Assembly (NCBI RefSeq): GCF_001721295.1
Contig: NZ_MDDS01000003.1
Span: 1-64,000, forward strand
Reading direction: 5' to 3'
Length of the DNA stretch: 64,000 nt
Source of the DNA: Sphingomonas turrisvirgatae
GTDB lineage: Bacteria > Pseudomonadota > Alphaproteobacteria > Sphingomonadales > Sphingomonadaceae
The translations under genes and the position numbers were made by a program. Under the pieces are notes generated by a model. The model worked only from the letters and a program-made list of their open reading frames with translations, made no database searches and was not told the DNA's origin. This document shows, in pieces, positions 28,501-38,872 of this stretch. How positions within the stretch are numbered: position 1 is the first letter of the stretch; each line of letters opens with the position of its first letter.

Positions 28501-29226
28501 TTGACCACGACCCTGCTGGCCTGGCCCCTCTCCGCCGCGCTGCTTGCGGCGTATCTCTGGTACGTCCGCGGCGGCGACGTCGCGCGCGGCAGCGGGCGCA
28601 TCGCGCGCTATCGCCGCTGGATGCGCCGCGCGCCGCTCGCCATCGGCGCGTCCTCGCTGGTGGCGCTATGGATCGGCGGGCGGATCGACGCCTTGTTCGT
28701 GATGCCCGGCGAGTTCTCGGCACTCGCCCGCTCAGCCAGGCACATTGCCGGCTTCGGCGACGATATCCGGGGCTTCCAGCTGGCGGTGCTCGGCGGCTTT
28801 GCCGGCGGTGTCGTCATCGGCCTCGTCATCGGCTGGTGGCGCGCGCGGCGCGGCAAGCGCCAGTTGGTCGCCGGCAATCTCGAGCGCATCCTGCCGCGAA
28901 CACGTGCCGAGCTTGCCTGGACGAGCATGCTGGCAATCACCGCCGGCGTGGTCGAGGAACTGTTCTTCCGCCTCGCCCTCCCCCTGTTCGCGACGCTGGC
29001 AAGCGGCAGCGCATTGCTCGGCTTTGCCTTGGCGCTCGCCGCCTTCATCTTCGCCCACCGCTATCAGGGGCGCATCGGCATGGCCTTCTCGGGGATCGCC
29101 GGCGCCTTGATGGCGATCCTCTATCTGTCGAGCGGCTCGCTGGCGTTTGCGATGCTGGTGCACGCGCTGCTCAACCTCAACGGGCTTGTCATCCGCCCTG
29201 CCCTTATTCGCCCGACCGCCCCCTGA
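28501..29226 (+). CDS. CPBP family intramembrane metalloprotease
   Basis: A 241-residue membrane protein with the CAAX-protease/bacteriocin-processing signature: EExxxR as VEELFFRLAL (about residue 160), FxxxH as FIFAHRYQ, and HxxxN in LVHALLNLNG. It has six or so membrane spans, starts at TTG, and lies 13 bp after glpX and 45 bp before the CocE-type hydrolase gene. Substrate unknown. Confidence 0.85.
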   Translation: MTTTLLAWPLSAALLAAYLWYVRGGDVARGSGRIARYRRWMRRAPLAIGASSLVALWIGGRIDALFVMPGEFSALARSARHIAGFGDDIRGFQLAVLGGFAGGVVIGLVIGWWRARRGKRQLVAGNLERILPRTRAELAWTSMLAITAGVVEELFFRLALPLFATLASGSALLGFALALAAFIFAHRYQGRIGMAFSGIAGALMAILYLSSGSLAFAMLVHALLNLNGLVIRPALIRPTAP

Positions 29227-29270
29227 TTTGCCGCTTGTGCGGTCGGGCGTCGATGCGCTCTACTGCGCCG

Positions 29271-31124
29271 ATGATGAAGCATCGCCACTGCGTCACCGCC
29301 CTCGCCGTGCTGGCGCTTGCCACGCCACTGTCCGCTCGCCAGACGGCCCCTGCCCCTGCTCCTCCCACCGCCGACGCGCCCTTCACCTACCAGAAGGTGA
29401 TGATCGCGATGCGCGATGGCGTTCGGCTCGAAACGGTAATCATGACGCCGCGCGGCGCGACGAAGCCGCTGCCGATCCTGTTCCAGCGGACGCCCTATGG
29501 CATGCCGGGCGCAGCGCCGCGGACAGTGCCGGCCGGCTGGGCGGCGCTTGCGGCGGACGGCTACATCCTCGTCTTCCAATCGATGCGTGGCCGCTTCGGG
29601 TCAGAGGGCGGGCCGTTCACGCTCTCGACCGAACTGCGCGACAACGGCACCGATGAAGCCAGCGACGCCTATGACTCGATCGACTGGCTGATCGGCAACC
29701 TGCCCGGCAACAACGGCCGGGTCGGCATGTGGGGCGTCTCCTATCCCGGCCTTGCCGCCGGCATTGCGCTCGCCCGGCCCCATCCGGCGCTCAAGGCAGT
29801 AAGTCCGCAGGCGCCATGGACCGACTATTTCATGAACGACGACCTCCATCGCAACGGCGCGATGCGGCTGAGCTATGCCTATGACTGGCTGTATCTGCTC
29901 CAGGCGGAAAAAACGAACGCCGAAACCCGGTACGACGCGTACGACATGTACGACTGGTTCCTGAAGGCAGGATCGCCGGACGAGATCGAACGCACTCATC
30001 TCAAGGGCCGCGTGCCCCTGTTCCGCGCGATGATCGAAAACCCGGACTATAATCAGTTCTGGCGGCGTCAGGTGTGGACCGCCCGGCTGGGCCGCACGAC
30101 GGTCCCGACGCTCAACGTCGCCGGTCTGTGGGATCAGGAGGACCCATGGGGTCCATGGGAAATCCACCGCAAGCAGCAACAGGCCGACCCTCAGAACCTT
30201 TCAGTGATCGTTGCCGGCCCATGGAATCACGGGGGCTGGCGCGGCAAGGGCGACGCACTTGGCCGCATTCCCATCGGCACGGACAGCGGCACGCAGTTCC
30301 AGACGCAGATCGAAGCGCCCTTCTTCCGCCATTGGCTCCATGGCGGCGCCGGGAAGCCGGCGTTCGAGGCTGCGATCTTCCAGTCGGGCAGCTGGGCCTG
30401 GAAACGCTATTCGACCTGGCCGCTCAAGGGGACGACCGCGCGTAAGCTGTACCTCAATCCCGACGGCTCGCTCGGCTTCACGCAGCCCACTGGCTCCGCC
30501 TGCCGCGACTATGTGTCAGACCCGGCCAATCCCGTACCTTATCGCCAGCGCCCGATCTCGCCCACCTGGGGCTCGCCCGATTGGCCGAACTGGGAATCGG
30601 AGGATCAGCGTTTCCTGCAAGGGCGCCCCGATGTGCTGACCTATACCAGCGCGCCGCTCGACGCCGACCTGACGGTGACCGGTCGCGTCGCCGCCACGCT
30701 GATGGCGTCGACCAGCGGCACCGACAGCGACTTCGTGGTCAAGCTGATCGACGTCTTCCCCCACGATTATGAAAAGCCGTCGGCGAGCGCGAAGCCCGGC
30801 GACTATGCCCGCTCGCTCAACGGCTATCAGCTGCCGATCGCGATGGAGGTTCGCCGCGGACGCTTGCTCGACGGGTTCGAGGCGTCGAAACCGCTCGTCC
30901 CCGATCAGGTGCGTGCATGGGACCTGCCACTGCACGACCGCGACCATGTCTTCAAACGCGGACACCGCATCATGGTGCAGGTCCAGTCGAGCTGGTTCCC
31001 GGTGATCGACCGCAACCCGCAGAAATTCGTGACGAACCCCTACAAGGCGCAGCCCGGCGACTATGTGAAGGCGACCCAGCGCGTCTGTGCCGGATCATTC
31101 GTCTCGTTGCCGGTGGCCGGTTAG
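29271..31124 (+). CDS. CocE/NonD family X-Pro-dipeptidyl-peptidase-like hydrolase
   Basis: A 617-residue exported alpha/beta hydrolase. A signal peptide ([22 protein letters not shown]) precedes the catalytic domain: [13 protein letters not shown], the nucleophile elbow WGVSYPGL (Ser about residue 159), an Asp in [11 protein letters not shown] and the His in GPWNHGG. The C-terminal half is the jelly-roll domain typical of CocE and PepX ([43 protein letters not shown]). It could act on acyl peptides, esters or beta-lactam-like amides in the periplasm. It overlaps the convergent ABC permease gene by 4 bp. Confidence 0.9.
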   Translation: MMKHRHCVTALAVLALATPLSARQTAPAPAPPTADAPFTYQKVMIAMRDGVRLETVIMTPRGATKPLPILFQRTPYGMPGAAPRTVPAGWAALAADGYILVFQSMRGRFGSEGGPFTLSTELRDNGTDEASDAYDSIDWLIGNLPGNNGRVGMWGVSYPGLAAGIALARPHPALKAVSPQAPWTDYFMNDDLHRNGAMRLSYAYDWLYLLQAEKTNAETRYDAYDMYDWFLKAGSPDEIERTHLKGRVPLFRAMIENPDYNQFWRRQVWTARLGRTTVPTLNVAGLWDQEDPWGPWEIHRKQQQADPQNLSVIVAGPWNHGGWRGKGDALGRIPIGTDSGTQFQTQIEAPFFRHWLHGGAGKPAFEAAIFQSGSWAWKRYSTWPLKGTTARKLYLNPDGSLGFTQPTGSACRDYVSDPANPVPYRQRPISPTWGSPDWPNWESEDQRFLQGRPDVLTYTSAPLDADLTVTGRVAATLMASTSGTDSDFVVKLIDVFPHDYEKPSASAKPGDYARSLNGYQLPIAMEVRRGRLLDGFEASKPLVPDQVRAWDLPLHDRDHVFKRGHRIMVQVQSSWFPVIDRNPQKFVTNPYKAQPGDYVKATQRVCAGSFVSLPVAG

Positions 31125-31891
31125 TTTTTGAGCCGCCACCCGGTGCGAAAGATCCAGCCGATCGCCAGGAGGCACACAGCCAGGAACGCCGCCAGCGCGA
31201 TCAGGCTTACCTCGATGCTGACGTCTCCGACGCCAAAGAAGCTCCAGCGGAACCCGCTGATCAGATAGACGACCGGGTTGAACAGGCTGACCGTCCGCCA
31301 CGGCTCGGGCAGCATGTTGATCGTGTAGAACGCGCCGCCCAGAAAGGTCAGCGGCGTGATGATCAGGCTCGGTACGAAGCTCAATTGCTCGAACCCCTTG
31401 GCCCAGATGCCGATGATGAACCCGGCTAGGCAAAAGGCGATCGACGTCAGCACCAGCATCGCGAACATCAGCACCGGGTGCGCGATCGGCACCTCGACGA
31501 ACAGCATCGCGGTCACCAACGTGATCAGCCCCAACGCCACCGACTTGGTCGCTGCCGCCCCCACGAATCCGATGACCATCTCCATCGCCGATACCGGCGC
31601 CGACAACAGCTCGTACACCGTGCCGGTGAACTTGGGAAAATAGATGCCGATCGACGCGTTCGAGATCGACAGTTGCAGCGTGCCCATCAGGATCAGGCCC
31701 GGCACGATGAAGCTGCCATAGCTCACCCCGTCCAGTTCCTGCATTCGCGACCCGATCGCTCCGCCGAACACGACGAAATACAGTGCCGTTGTCACGACCG
31801 GCGTCACCAGGCTCTGCCAGATCGTGCGCAGCGCGCGCGCCATTTCGAAGCGATAGATGGCCCAGACGCCATGGCGGTTGAACCCCCTCAT
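31121..31891 (-). CDS. ABC-2 type transporter permease
   Basis: A 256-residue six-helix permease of the ABC-2 exporter type. It has the family block [21 protein letters not shown] N terminus, [11 protein letters not shown] and the late motif [19 protein letters not shown] followed by [11 protein letters not shown]. It lies 4 bp inside the end of the ATPase gene (overlap 31888-31891), so the pair forms one exporter, perhaps for a drug or polysaccharide. Confidence 0.9.
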   Translation of the reverse strand: MRGFNRHGVWAIYRFEMARALRTIWQSLVTPVVTTALYFVVFGGAIGSRMQELDGVSYGSFIVPGLILMGTLQLSISNASIGIYFPKFTGTVYELLSAPVSAMEMVIGFVGAAATKSVALGLITLVTAMLFVEVPIAHPVLMFAMLVLTSIAFCLAGFIIGIWAKGFEQLSFVPSLIITPLTFLGGAFYTINMLPEPWRTVSLFNPVVYLISGFRWSFFGVGDVSIEVSLIALAAFLAVCLLAIGWIFRTGWRLKN

Positions 31892-32823
31892 GCTACCGCC
31901 TCCCGCTCGGCGACCAGATCGACGAAAATGTCCTCCAGGCTCGATTTCGACGTGTCGAGGTCCTTGAACTGGATGCCAAGGTCGGAAAGCTTGCGCAGCA
32001 GCGACGGGATACCGGTCCGCTCGGCCTGCGCGTCGAAGGTATAGCGCAGGCGCGTGCCTTCATCCTCCAGCGCCAGGTGCCACTCGCCTAGGTCGGCCGG
32101 GATCGCGGCCATCGGCTCGACCAGGGCAATGTCCATCTCGCGCTTGCCCAGCTTCTTCATCAATTCGGCCTTGCGCTCGACCAGCAGCAATTCGCCCTTG
32201 TTGATGACGCCCACCCGGTCGGCCATTTCCTCGGCCTCCTCGATATAATGAGTCGTCAGGATGATCGTCGTCCCTTTATCGCGCAGCTTGTGGACCAGCT
32301 TCCACATGTCGCGCCGCAGCGACACGTCGACACCGGCAGTCGGCTCGTCCAGGAACAGGATGTCCGGTTCGTGGGCCAGCGCCTTCGCAATCAGCACGCG
32401 CCGCTTCATGCCGCCCGACAGTTCCATCACCTTGGCGTTGCGCTTGTCATAGAGCGACAGGTCCTTCAGCACCTGATCGACATAATCATGATCCGAACCC
32501 CGCCCGAACAGCCGCCGGCTGTAACGGGTCGTCGCCTGGACCGTCTCGAACATGTCGACCGACAGTTCCTGCGGCACCAGCCCGATCTTCATGCGGGCCT
32601 GACGGGGTTCGGCAACTGCATCATACCCATCGACCAGGATCGTGCCGGACGATGGCGTCACGATGCCGCAGATGATGCTGATCAGGGTCGTCTTGCCAGC
32701 GCCGTTCGGCCCCAGCAGCGCGAAGATCTCGCCCTTGGCGATTTCCAGATCGACGGTCTTGAGCGCCTGATGCCCGGAGGCATAGGTCTTGCTCACGCCG
32801 TTCACCGACAGAATTGGTTGCAT
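31888..32823 (-). CDS. ABC transporter ATP-binding protein
   Basis: The ATPase partner of the downstream permease, about 311 residues from ATG 32823 ([14 protein letters not shown]). Walker A is [10 protein letters not shown], the signature is LSGGMKRRV, Walker B is [12 protein letters not shown], and the H-loop is [13 protein letters not shown]-terminal extension of about 80 residues follows, as in NodI/DrrA-like exporters. The frame extends upstream to 32997 without similarity. Confidence 0.93.
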   Translation of the reverse strand: MQPILSVNGVSKTYASGHQALKTVDLEIAKGEIFALLGPNGAGKTTLISIICGIVTPSSGTILVDGYDAVAEPRQARMKIGLVPQELSVDMFETVQATTRYSRRLFGRGSDHDYVDQVLKDLSLYDKRNAKVMELSGGMKRRVLIAKALAHEPDILFLDEPTAGVDVSLRRDMWKLVHKLRDKGTTIILTTHYIEEAEEMADRVGVINKGELLLVERKAELMKKLGKREMDIALVEPMAAIPADLGEWHLALEDEGTRLRYTFDAQAERTGIPSLLRKLSDLGIQFKDLDTSKSSLEDIFVDLVAEREAVA

Positions 32824-32907
32824 TGCGGCCCCTTTTGCAGGCCGGGATATGGGCAGGCGGTCCGATGACGGCAATGGGGCCTGCCAATTCGCTGCGCCTG
32901 CGCCTAT

Positions 32908-33387
32908 ATGCGCCCCATGCAGGAACCGCGCGGCAGTATCGAACCCACCTTCGAAGGCGAAGGGAAGTGGAAATGGGTTTTCTATTCGGGTTGGCATGGC
33001 CTGTGCCCGCGCTGCGGCAAGGGCAAGATGTTCAAGTCGTGGCTGAAGATCACCGATCGCTGCGAAGCATGCGGCCTCGGCTACAGCTGGGCGGCGCCCG
33101 ATGACGGCCCGGCCTTTTTCTCACTATGCTTCATCGCCTTTCCGCTGACGTTCCTCGGCGTTTGGTTCCAGGTGGCGTTCGACCCGCCCTTCTGGGTTCA
33201 CCTGTTCACGACCATGCCGTTGATGGTGATCGGCTGTGTCCTGCCGCTGCGCCCGCTCAAGGGGTGGCTGGTCGCTTCGCAATATGTGAACAACGCGCAA
33301 GAGGCGGGCACTGGTCAGCTGTGGGCCAAGCTCAACCAGACCGATGCCGCCAAGCACGATCCCGACGGGCAGCCACCCGCGGGCTGA
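32908..33387 (+). CDS. DUF983 membrane protein with zinc ribbon
   Basis: A 159-residue protein with a Cys4 zinc-ribbon ([10 protein letters not shown] and [10 protein letters not shown], about residues 33-57) before two hydrophobic helices, the DUF983 layout. Function unknown; in alphaproteobacteria it is often near cytochrome oxidase genes, but not here. An ATG at 32917 is an alternative start. It ends 3 bp before the DsbA-like gene on the other strand. Confidence 0.85.
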   Translation: MRPMQEPRGSIEPTFEGEGKWKWVFYSGWHGLCPRCGKGKMFKSWLKITDRCEACGLGYSWAAPDDGPAFFSLCFIAFPLTFLGVWFQVAFDPPFWVHLFTTMPLMVIGCVLPLRPLKGWLVASQYVNNAQEAGTGQLWAKLNQTDAAKHDPDGQPPAG

Positions 33388-33390
33388 GCG

Positions 33391-34146
33391 TCAGCTGCGC
33401 GTTGCTCGAGCCGCTGCGACTGCCTCTTTCAGCGTCTCATACGGCACCATGCCAGATATCACGCGATCGCCGATCACCCAGCTTGGCGTACCGGTGACGC
33501 CAAGCTTGCTTGCCACTTCCAGATTTTTGGCGATCTCGGCATCTGCGCGGGGCGAGGCTACCGTCGCCTGTGCCTTGGCCTGGTCCAGTCCGGCGCTGGC
33601 CGCTGCGGCCGCGATGCTCGCCTCGTCAAGCTGCCCGCCGGACGAATAGAGCGCGGTGTGGAACGGCTTGAACTTGCCCTGCTCGGCCGCCGCCAGGCCC
33701 CAGCGGGCCGCCACGCGGCTGGCTTCGCTCAGCACCGGCAACTCGCGATAGACCACGCGCACCTTGGGATCCTCGGCAATCAGCTTGGCAATCTCGGGCA
33801 AGCTCGCCCGGCAATAGCCGCAGGCATAGTCCATCATCACCGCGACCGTTACGTCGCCCTGGGGATTGCCCTCCCACGCGGCGGCATAGGGTTCAAAGAT
33901 CGCGCTTCGGCTCGACGCGACCGCCTTGCCGGTCTCGCGCGACTGCAATCGCTGCATCGCCTCGGGCAGGATTTCGGGATGTTCCAGGACATAGTCCCGC
34001 ACGATGCTGCCGATCGCGGCCTTGTCGCTCGCCCCCTGCCCGCCGCGCAGCGCCTGCACGCCAAGCACCGTGCCACCGCCCAATGCGGCGGACACGACCA
34101 GCAGACCGGCCAGCGCGAGCGGCGACTTCACCATGGCATCGCTCAC
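33391..34146 (-). CDS. DsbA family thiol:disulfide oxidoreductase
   Basis: A 251-residue membrane-anchored periplasmic protein with an N-terminal signal anchor (LALAGLLVVSAALGGGTVLG), a helical N-terminal extension (SIVRDYVLEHPEILPEAMQRLQ) typical of the Com1/ScsC-like DsbA group, and an active-site CxxC (DYACGYCRASLPE). A cis-Pro region TGTPSWVIGD follows. GTG start overlapping the stop of the M48 gene (GTGA), so the two are translationally coupled and probably act together in envelope protein quality control. Confidence 0.92.
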   Translation of the reverse strand: MSDAMVKSPLALAGLLVVSAALGGGTVLGVQALRGGQGASDKAAIGSIVRDYVLEHPEILPEAMQRLQSRETGKAVASSRSAIFEPYAAAWEGNPQGDVTVAVMMDYACGYCRASLPEIAKLIAEDPKVRVVYRELPVLSEASRVAARWGLAAAEQGKFKPFHTALYSSGGQLDEASIAAAAASAGLDQAKAQATVASPRADAEIAKNLEVASKLGVTGTPSWVIGDRVISGMVPYETLKEAVAAARATRS

Positions 34147-35489
34147 CTTTTCTTCCGGCTTTCGATCATACCTTGGCTCGCCAGCACGATATCCTGCGCC
34201 CGGATCCAGTCGGGCGAGCCCTGCGGCAGTCCGGCCATCGCTGCGCGTCCGCTGGACAGCGCGCGGCCCACATCGCCGGTAAGGCTGGCGCGCTCGGCCG
34301 TCGCCAGCGCGGCGCGCGAGCTGTCGCCTTTGCGCTCGTACAGCATGCCGAGCTGGTACCAGGCGAACGGATTCTCGCGATCGCGCGCCACCGACTGTCG
34401 CAGCACGCGCTCCGCTTCGGGGAGCAGCGAAGCGTCTTCGGCGGCAAGCAGCGCGTGTCCAAAGCTTGTCGCGATCAGCGGCTGGAAGTTGGTCTTGGCA
34501 GTCGCCTCGCGCAGCGGCGGAATGGCATCGCGCACCTTCCCGCTCTCCAGCAAAATCTGCCCCTCCAGCTCGAGGAAATAGGGATTGTCAGGTTCGGCCT
34601 TCACGAGCGCCCCGGCCTCTGCCGCCGCCTGATCGGGATAGCCCGAAAGGTGATAGGCATAAGCGCGCGCATAGTGTGCCGGAACGCTCACATCGGTTTC
34701 CGGATACTTACGCAGCGTGTCCTTGGGATCGGCGACATAGCCGCGCAGCTTGGCCTGCACGCGTTTGAACCGCTCCTCCAGCGCCGGATCGCTCGGCTTG
34801 CTCCACGCCGGGGCGGCTTGCAGATCAGCAGTCAGGTTCGAGATACGCTCGCCCGACAGCGGATGGCTGACGACATAGCTGGTTTCGCTGCCGCGCTTGA
34901 TGCCGTAGCGATACTCCTGCTGCTGCAGCTTCTTGAAGAAGTCGAGCATGCCGCGCCCGCTGATCCCTGCGCCCGCCAGATATTTGACGCCCGCGGCGTC
35001 GGTGGTCGCTTCCTGCGCGCGGCTGAAGGCGAGGTAGCTGCCGAGCGCCGCCCGCTGGCCCATCTGCATCAGGCCCATACCGGCATCCGGTGATCCCGCC
35101 GCAATCGCGCCGGCAGCGAGCAACAGCGACAGGATGGTGATCCCGGTCGCCCCCTTGCCCATGCGATCGCCCAGCGGCACGTGGCCGCCGGTGATATGGC
35201 CAAGTTCGTGGGCGATCACGCCCTGCACCTCGTTCGCCGTGCTGGCGGCGTCGATCAGGCCCGAATGGATATAGACCGCCTGCCCCCCGGCGACGAAGGC
35301 ATTGATCGAGGAGTCATTGATCAGGACGATCCGCACACCGGGCGGCAGGTTCGCCGCCTTGATCAGGTCACGCGACATGTCCGCGAGCAATGCCTCGCTC
35401 TCGGCATCGCGCAGGATCGACTGCGCGAAGGCTGGGCTCGCGACGCCAATCAGCAGGATCATCGCGAACAAGCTTACCAGGCGCTTCAT
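34143..35489 (-). CDS. M48 family metalloprotease with TPR repeats (BepA-like)
   Basis: A periplasmic zinc metalloprotease of about 448 residues. It has a signal peptide (MKRLVSLFAMILLIGVASPAFA), the HExxH motif in GVIAHELGHITGGH, a third metal ligand region (ATTDAAGVKYL), and a C-terminal half of tetratricopeptide-like helices (YHLSGYPDQAAAEAGALVKAEP, PFAWYQLGMLYERKGD). This matches BepA/YfgC, which degrades or assists misfolded outer-membrane beta-barrels. The ATG at 35489 has the best signal peptide; ATGs upstream are alternatives. Confidence 0.9.
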   Translation of the reverse strand: MKRLVSLFAMILLIGVASPAFAQSILRDAESEALLADMSRDLIKAANLPPGVRIVLINDSSINAFVAGGQAVYIHSGLIDAASTANEVQGVIAHELGHITGGHVPLGDRMGKGATGITILSLLLAAGAIAAGSPDAGMGLMQMGQRAALGSYLAFSRAQEATTDAAGVKYLAGAGISGRGMLDFFKKLQQQEYRYGIKRGSETSYVVSHPLSGERISNLTADLQAAPAWSKPSDPALEERFKRVQAKLRGYVADPKDTLRKYPETDVSVPAHYARAYAYHLSGYPDQAAAEAGALVKAEPDNPYFLELEGQILLESGKVRDAIPPLREATAKTNFQPLIATSFGHALLAAEDASLLPEAERVLRQSVARDRENPFAWYQLGMLYERKGDSSRAALATAERASLTGDVGRALSSGRAAMAGLPQGSPDWIRAQDIVLASQGMIESRKKR

Positions 35490-35593
35490 GCCGGTCATTG
35501 TGACGATCCATCCCCTGCGATCAACGACCATTCGCCGTGTACTTACCGGTGATCTGGCGAATTAGCCCTGAACGCGCGATGAAACAGACGCAT

Positions 35594-35689
35594 CGCCCTC
35601 ACCCTTCCCACCGCATGCAGCAGGAGTCCCCTTCCCGCTCCTGTCGGGGAGAGGAAGGGTGCGCCCGACGCGGCGGAAGGGTGAGGGCG
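35594..35689. repeat. large imperfect inverted repeat before the rne 3' end
   Basis: CGCCCTCACCCTTCC (35594-35608) pairs perfectly with 35675-35689. Inside are nested C-rich and G-rich arms (CCCCTTCCC and GGGGAGAGGAAGG). It lies between the start of the M48 gene and the stop of rne, where it could serve as a terminator for rne or be a dispersed repeat. A related CCCTCTCC palindrome is at 56229. Confidence 0.75.
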
Positions 35690-35705
35690 ACCTTGCCTTA
35701 TCTGG

Positions 35706-38447
35706 TCACGCTCCGAAGGTGCGCTGCCACCAGCCGCGGCGCGGTTCGCCCGTCTCGGCTTCCGGCTCGCCCGCCTCGCCTGAGTCAGGTGCCGGCGTTT
35801 CGGCGTCGGTCTGTGTCTCCGGCGTCAGATCCTGCGCCACAGCCTCGGGCTCGACCGGCGCGGCTGCGGCCTTGGCGCGACTGCGGCGCTTCGGCTTGGG
35901 CGTTTCCTCCGCCGCCGTTTCGGGCGCAGTCTCGGCAGCAGGCTGCTCAGCCGGCGCGGCTTCGGCTTCGGCTTCGGCCTCCACCTTCTTCTTGCGAGTG
36001 CGCTTGGGCTTGGCGGCCGCTTCCGCGATTGCCTCTACCGCGCCTTCGACCGACGGCTGCGGTTCGACCGCGATGCCAGCCTCGAGCGTCGCTTCGTCCA
36101 GCGCGGCGATCGGCGTCGCTGCGGCCTCGGCCTTCTTGCGGCGCGTGCGCTTCGGCTTGGCAGGCGCTTCCTCTGTCGCCGGCTGCGGCTCGACGGCAAT
36201 GCCGGCTTCGAGCGTCGCCTCGTCCAGCGCGGAGATCGGCGTGGCTGCGGCCTCGTCCCCCTGCTGCTCGTCGCTGCTCACGCCCGCGACGTCATCGCCG
36301 GCGCCCCGACGACCGCCACGGCGACCGCGGCGACGACGCTTGCGCGCTTCGCCATTGTCGCCAGTACCTGCGTCCGCGTCATCGACCTCGACCGGCTGGG
36401 CCGCGTCGGCGTCGATCGCGTCATCCGCCTCACCTTCTTCTCCCTCAGCCGTTTCGAAGCCTTCGCCCTGCTCCCCGTCGCGACGGCGGCCGCGGCCGCG
36501 GCGGCGGCGGCGGCGCTTGCGGCCGTCCCCTTCGCCTTCGCGATCGCCGCGTTCGCGACGCTCACGCGGCTCACGCGCCTCGGCCGCTTCTTCCTCTTCC
36601 TCCTCGTCGATCTCGTCTTCGATGTCGTCCTCGACTTCTTCGACGATCGGCGCAAATTTGGGCGCATAGGCCGGCGGCGGGCCGCTCGCCTCGACCGACA
36701 TGCGCGCGCCTTCCGCCTCGCCGTCGGATAGGATCTCGACGGTTACGCCATAGCGATCCTCGATCTCGGCAATATCGGCGCGCTTGCGGTTGAGCACATA
36801 GAAGGCCGCTTCCTGGCTGCAGCGCAGCGTGATCTGCGACCCGCGACCGCGCGCTGCCTCGTCCTCGATCAGGCGCAGCGCCGACAGACCCGCCGACGAT
36901 GCCGTGCGGACGAGACCCGTGCCCTCGCAATGCGGGCAAGTGACCGTCGAAGCCTCGAGCACGCCGGTGCGCAGCCGCTGACGGCTCATTTCCATGAGGC
37001 CGAACGGCGAGATGCGACCGACCTGAATGCGCGCACGATCGTTCTTCAGCGCCTCCTTCATCGCCTTCTCGACCTTCCGGACGTTGGACGAATGATCCAT
37101 GTCGATGAAGTCGATGACGACGAGGCCGGCCATGTCGCGCAGCCGGAGCTGGCGGGCGATTTCCTGCGTCGCTTCCAGGTTGGTCGCGGTCGCAGTCTGT
37201 TCGATATTATGCTCGCGGGTCGAGCGGCCCGAGTTGATGTCGATCGACACGAGCGCTTCGGTGGGGTTGATGACGAGATAGCCACCGGACTTAAGCTGCA
37301 CCACCGGATGGTACATCGCCGACAGCTGGTCCTCGACCCCCGCGCGCTGGAACAGCGGCACCGCATCGCTATAATGCTTCACGTTCTTGGCATGGCTGGG
37401 CATCAACAGCTTCATGAAGCTCTTGGCCTGGCGATAGCCTTCGTCGCCCTCGACGATGACCTCGTCGATGTCCTTGTTATAGATGTCGCGGATCGCCCGC
37501 TTCATCAGGTCGCTGTCGCCATAGACCAGCGCGGGCGCGGCGGACGCCAGCGTCTTCTCGCGGATTTCGTCCCACAGTCGCGCAAGATAGTCGAAGTCGC
37601 GCTTGATCTCGGTCTTGGTGCGCTGAAGCCCGGCGGTGCGCACGATGCAGCCCATCGTCGGTGGGAGCTTCAGCTCGGCCATGATCGACTTCAGCCGCTT
37701 GCGGTCGGCCGAGCTCGAGATCTTGCGCGAGATGCCGCCACCATGCGCGGTGTTGGGCATCAGCACGCAATAGCGTCCGGCAAGCGACAGATAGGTTGTC
37801 AGCGCGGCGCCCTTGTTGCCACGCTCTTCCTTGACGACCTGGACCAGCAGCACCTGACGACGACGGATGACGTCCTGGATCTTGTAGCGGCGGCGCAGGC
37901 TCATGCGACGCTGGCGCAGCGCCTCGACCTGATCGTCGCTGCCCTTGCGGCCACGGCCGCGGCGACGACGATTGTTGCCTTCACCAGATTCTTCGCCCGT
38001 TTCCTCGCCCTCGCCGGCTTCGTCGCGATCGGCCTCGGCGCCCTCTTCGTCCTCGTCGCCATGCTCGACGACTTCGACGTCGCCATCGTGATCATGATCC
38101 TCGTCGTGATCATGATCCTCGTCGTCGGCCTCGTCCCGCAGCGCCGCCTCCTCGGCGGCATGCTCGGCCTCTTCGCGGAGCAGCGCTTCGCGATCCTCCT
38201 TGGGGATCTGATAGTAATCGGGATGAATTTCGCTGAAGGCCAGGAACCCGTGGCGGTTGCCGCCATATTCGATGAACGCAGCCTGGAGCGACGGCTCCAC
38301 GCGAGTCACCTTGGCCAGATAGATATTGCCCTTGAGCTGCTTGCGCTCGGCGGACTCGAAATCAAACTCCTCGATTCGGTTTCCCTTGACGACGGCCACG
38401 CGGGTTTCTTCCCGGTGGCGTGCGTCGATCAGCATACGCGTGGTCAT
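35706..38447 (-). CDS. rne: ribonuclease E/G
   Basis: The central endoribonuclease of RNA decay and rRNA/tRNA processing. In 913 residues, the S1 domain starts at about 36 (KQLKGNIYLAKVTRVEPSLQAAF) and is split by an acidic then basic insertion (about 85-190, with a His/Asp run DHDHDEDHDHD and an RRRRGRGRKG patch). Catalytic Asp residues are in VSIDINSGR and VVIDFIDMD, and the zinc-link in CPHCEGTG. The C-terminal third is low-complexity acidic/basic scaffold with two repeats of about 40 residues (LDEATLEAGIAVEPQP). A GGAGA ribosome-binding site precedes the ATG. Confidence 0.96.
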   Translation of the reverse strand: MTTRMLIDARHREETRVAVVKGNRIEEFDFESAERKQLKGNIYLAKVTRVEPSLQAAFIEYGGNRHGFLAFSEIHPDYYQIPKEDREALLREEAEHAAEEAALRDEADDEDHDHDEDHDHDGDVEVVEHGDEDEEGAEADRDEAGEGEETGEESGEGNNRRRRGRGRKGSDDQVEALRQRRMSLRRRYKIQDVIRRRQVLLVQVVKEERGNKGAALTTYLSLAGRYCVLMPNTAHGGGISRKISSSADRKRLKSIMAELKLPPTMGCIVRTAGLQRTKTEIKRDFDYLARLWDEIREKTLASAAPALVYGDSDLMKRAIRDIYNKDIDEVIVEGDEGYRQAKSFMKLLMPSHAKNVKHYSDAVPLFQRAGVEDQLSAMYHPVVQLKSGGYLVINPTEALVSIDINSGRSTREHNIEQTATATNLEATQEIARQLRLRDMAGLVVIDFIDMDHSSNVRKVEKAMKEALKNDRARIQVGRISPFGLMEMSRQRLRTGVLEASTVTCPHCEGTGLVRTASSAGLSALRLIEDEAARGRGSQITLRCSQEAAFYVLNRKRADIAEIEDRYGVTVEILSDGEAEGARMSVEASGPPPAYAPKFAPIVEEVEDDIEDEIDEEEEEEAAEAREPRERRERGDREGEGDGRKRRRRRRGRGRRRDGEQGEGFETAEGEEGEADDAIDADAAQPVEVDDADAGTGDNGEARKRRRRGRRGGRRGAGDDVAGVSSDEQQGDEAAATPISALDEATLEAGIAVEPQPATEEAPAKPKRTRRKKAEAAATPIAALDEATLEAGIAVEPQPSVEGAVEAIAEAAAKPKRTRKKKVEAEAEAEAAPAEQPAAETAPETAAEETPKPKRRSRAKAAAAPVEPEAVAQDLTPETQTDAETPAPDSGEAGEPEAETGEPRRGWWQRTFGA

Positions 38448-38872
38448 TTAAAAGTCTCCGGGCGCGCCGTGCGGGGTTCAGCCGCGGCGCGCGGTCAATG
38501 AAGTCGCCCCAACGGCCTCTGACACCGCAGGCAAAGATGGATGGGTAAATTGCGTCTGCTGTGCACGCACGCCCGAGCCCGCGGCCCGGATGCTCCGCCA
38601 TCGCTGCCCGACCGGCCGAAAAGGCCTGGCGTTCGGAGCGACGGGAAAGTTGCGACATCACAGCATCAACCTGAATTTCCGCCCGAAAATGGGGCGGCGA
38701 ACATCCGGCGCAAGGGCCGGTGAACGATGCGTAGCACCCTCGAACATCGCGAGCAACATCGCATCCGTAACATCCCCGATGCGGCAACATCCTGCCACGA
38801 TGTCGCGCGGTCGGCGCGAGGTGGGCCGTTTTGCTCTGGACCCCCGCCGCCCCTTACCGGCATATCGCGCCG
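38448..38872. other. 425-bp divergent intergenic region between rne and the amidase gene
   Basis: Holds the leader of rne (minus) and of the amidase gene (plus). The only clear structure is an 8-bp GC stem GCGCGCCG (38462-38469) / CGGCGCGC (38485-38492), about 15 nt upstream of the rne start and just before its Shine-Dalgarno site. Long rne leaders in other bacteria mediate autoregulation. No convincing promoter elements or small ORF were found. Confidence 0.5.

Noticed and set aside
28668..29270. N-terminal extension of the CocE-type hydrolase
   Set aside because: It lies over the CPBP protease gene in another frame; the signal peptide at 29271 marks the true start.
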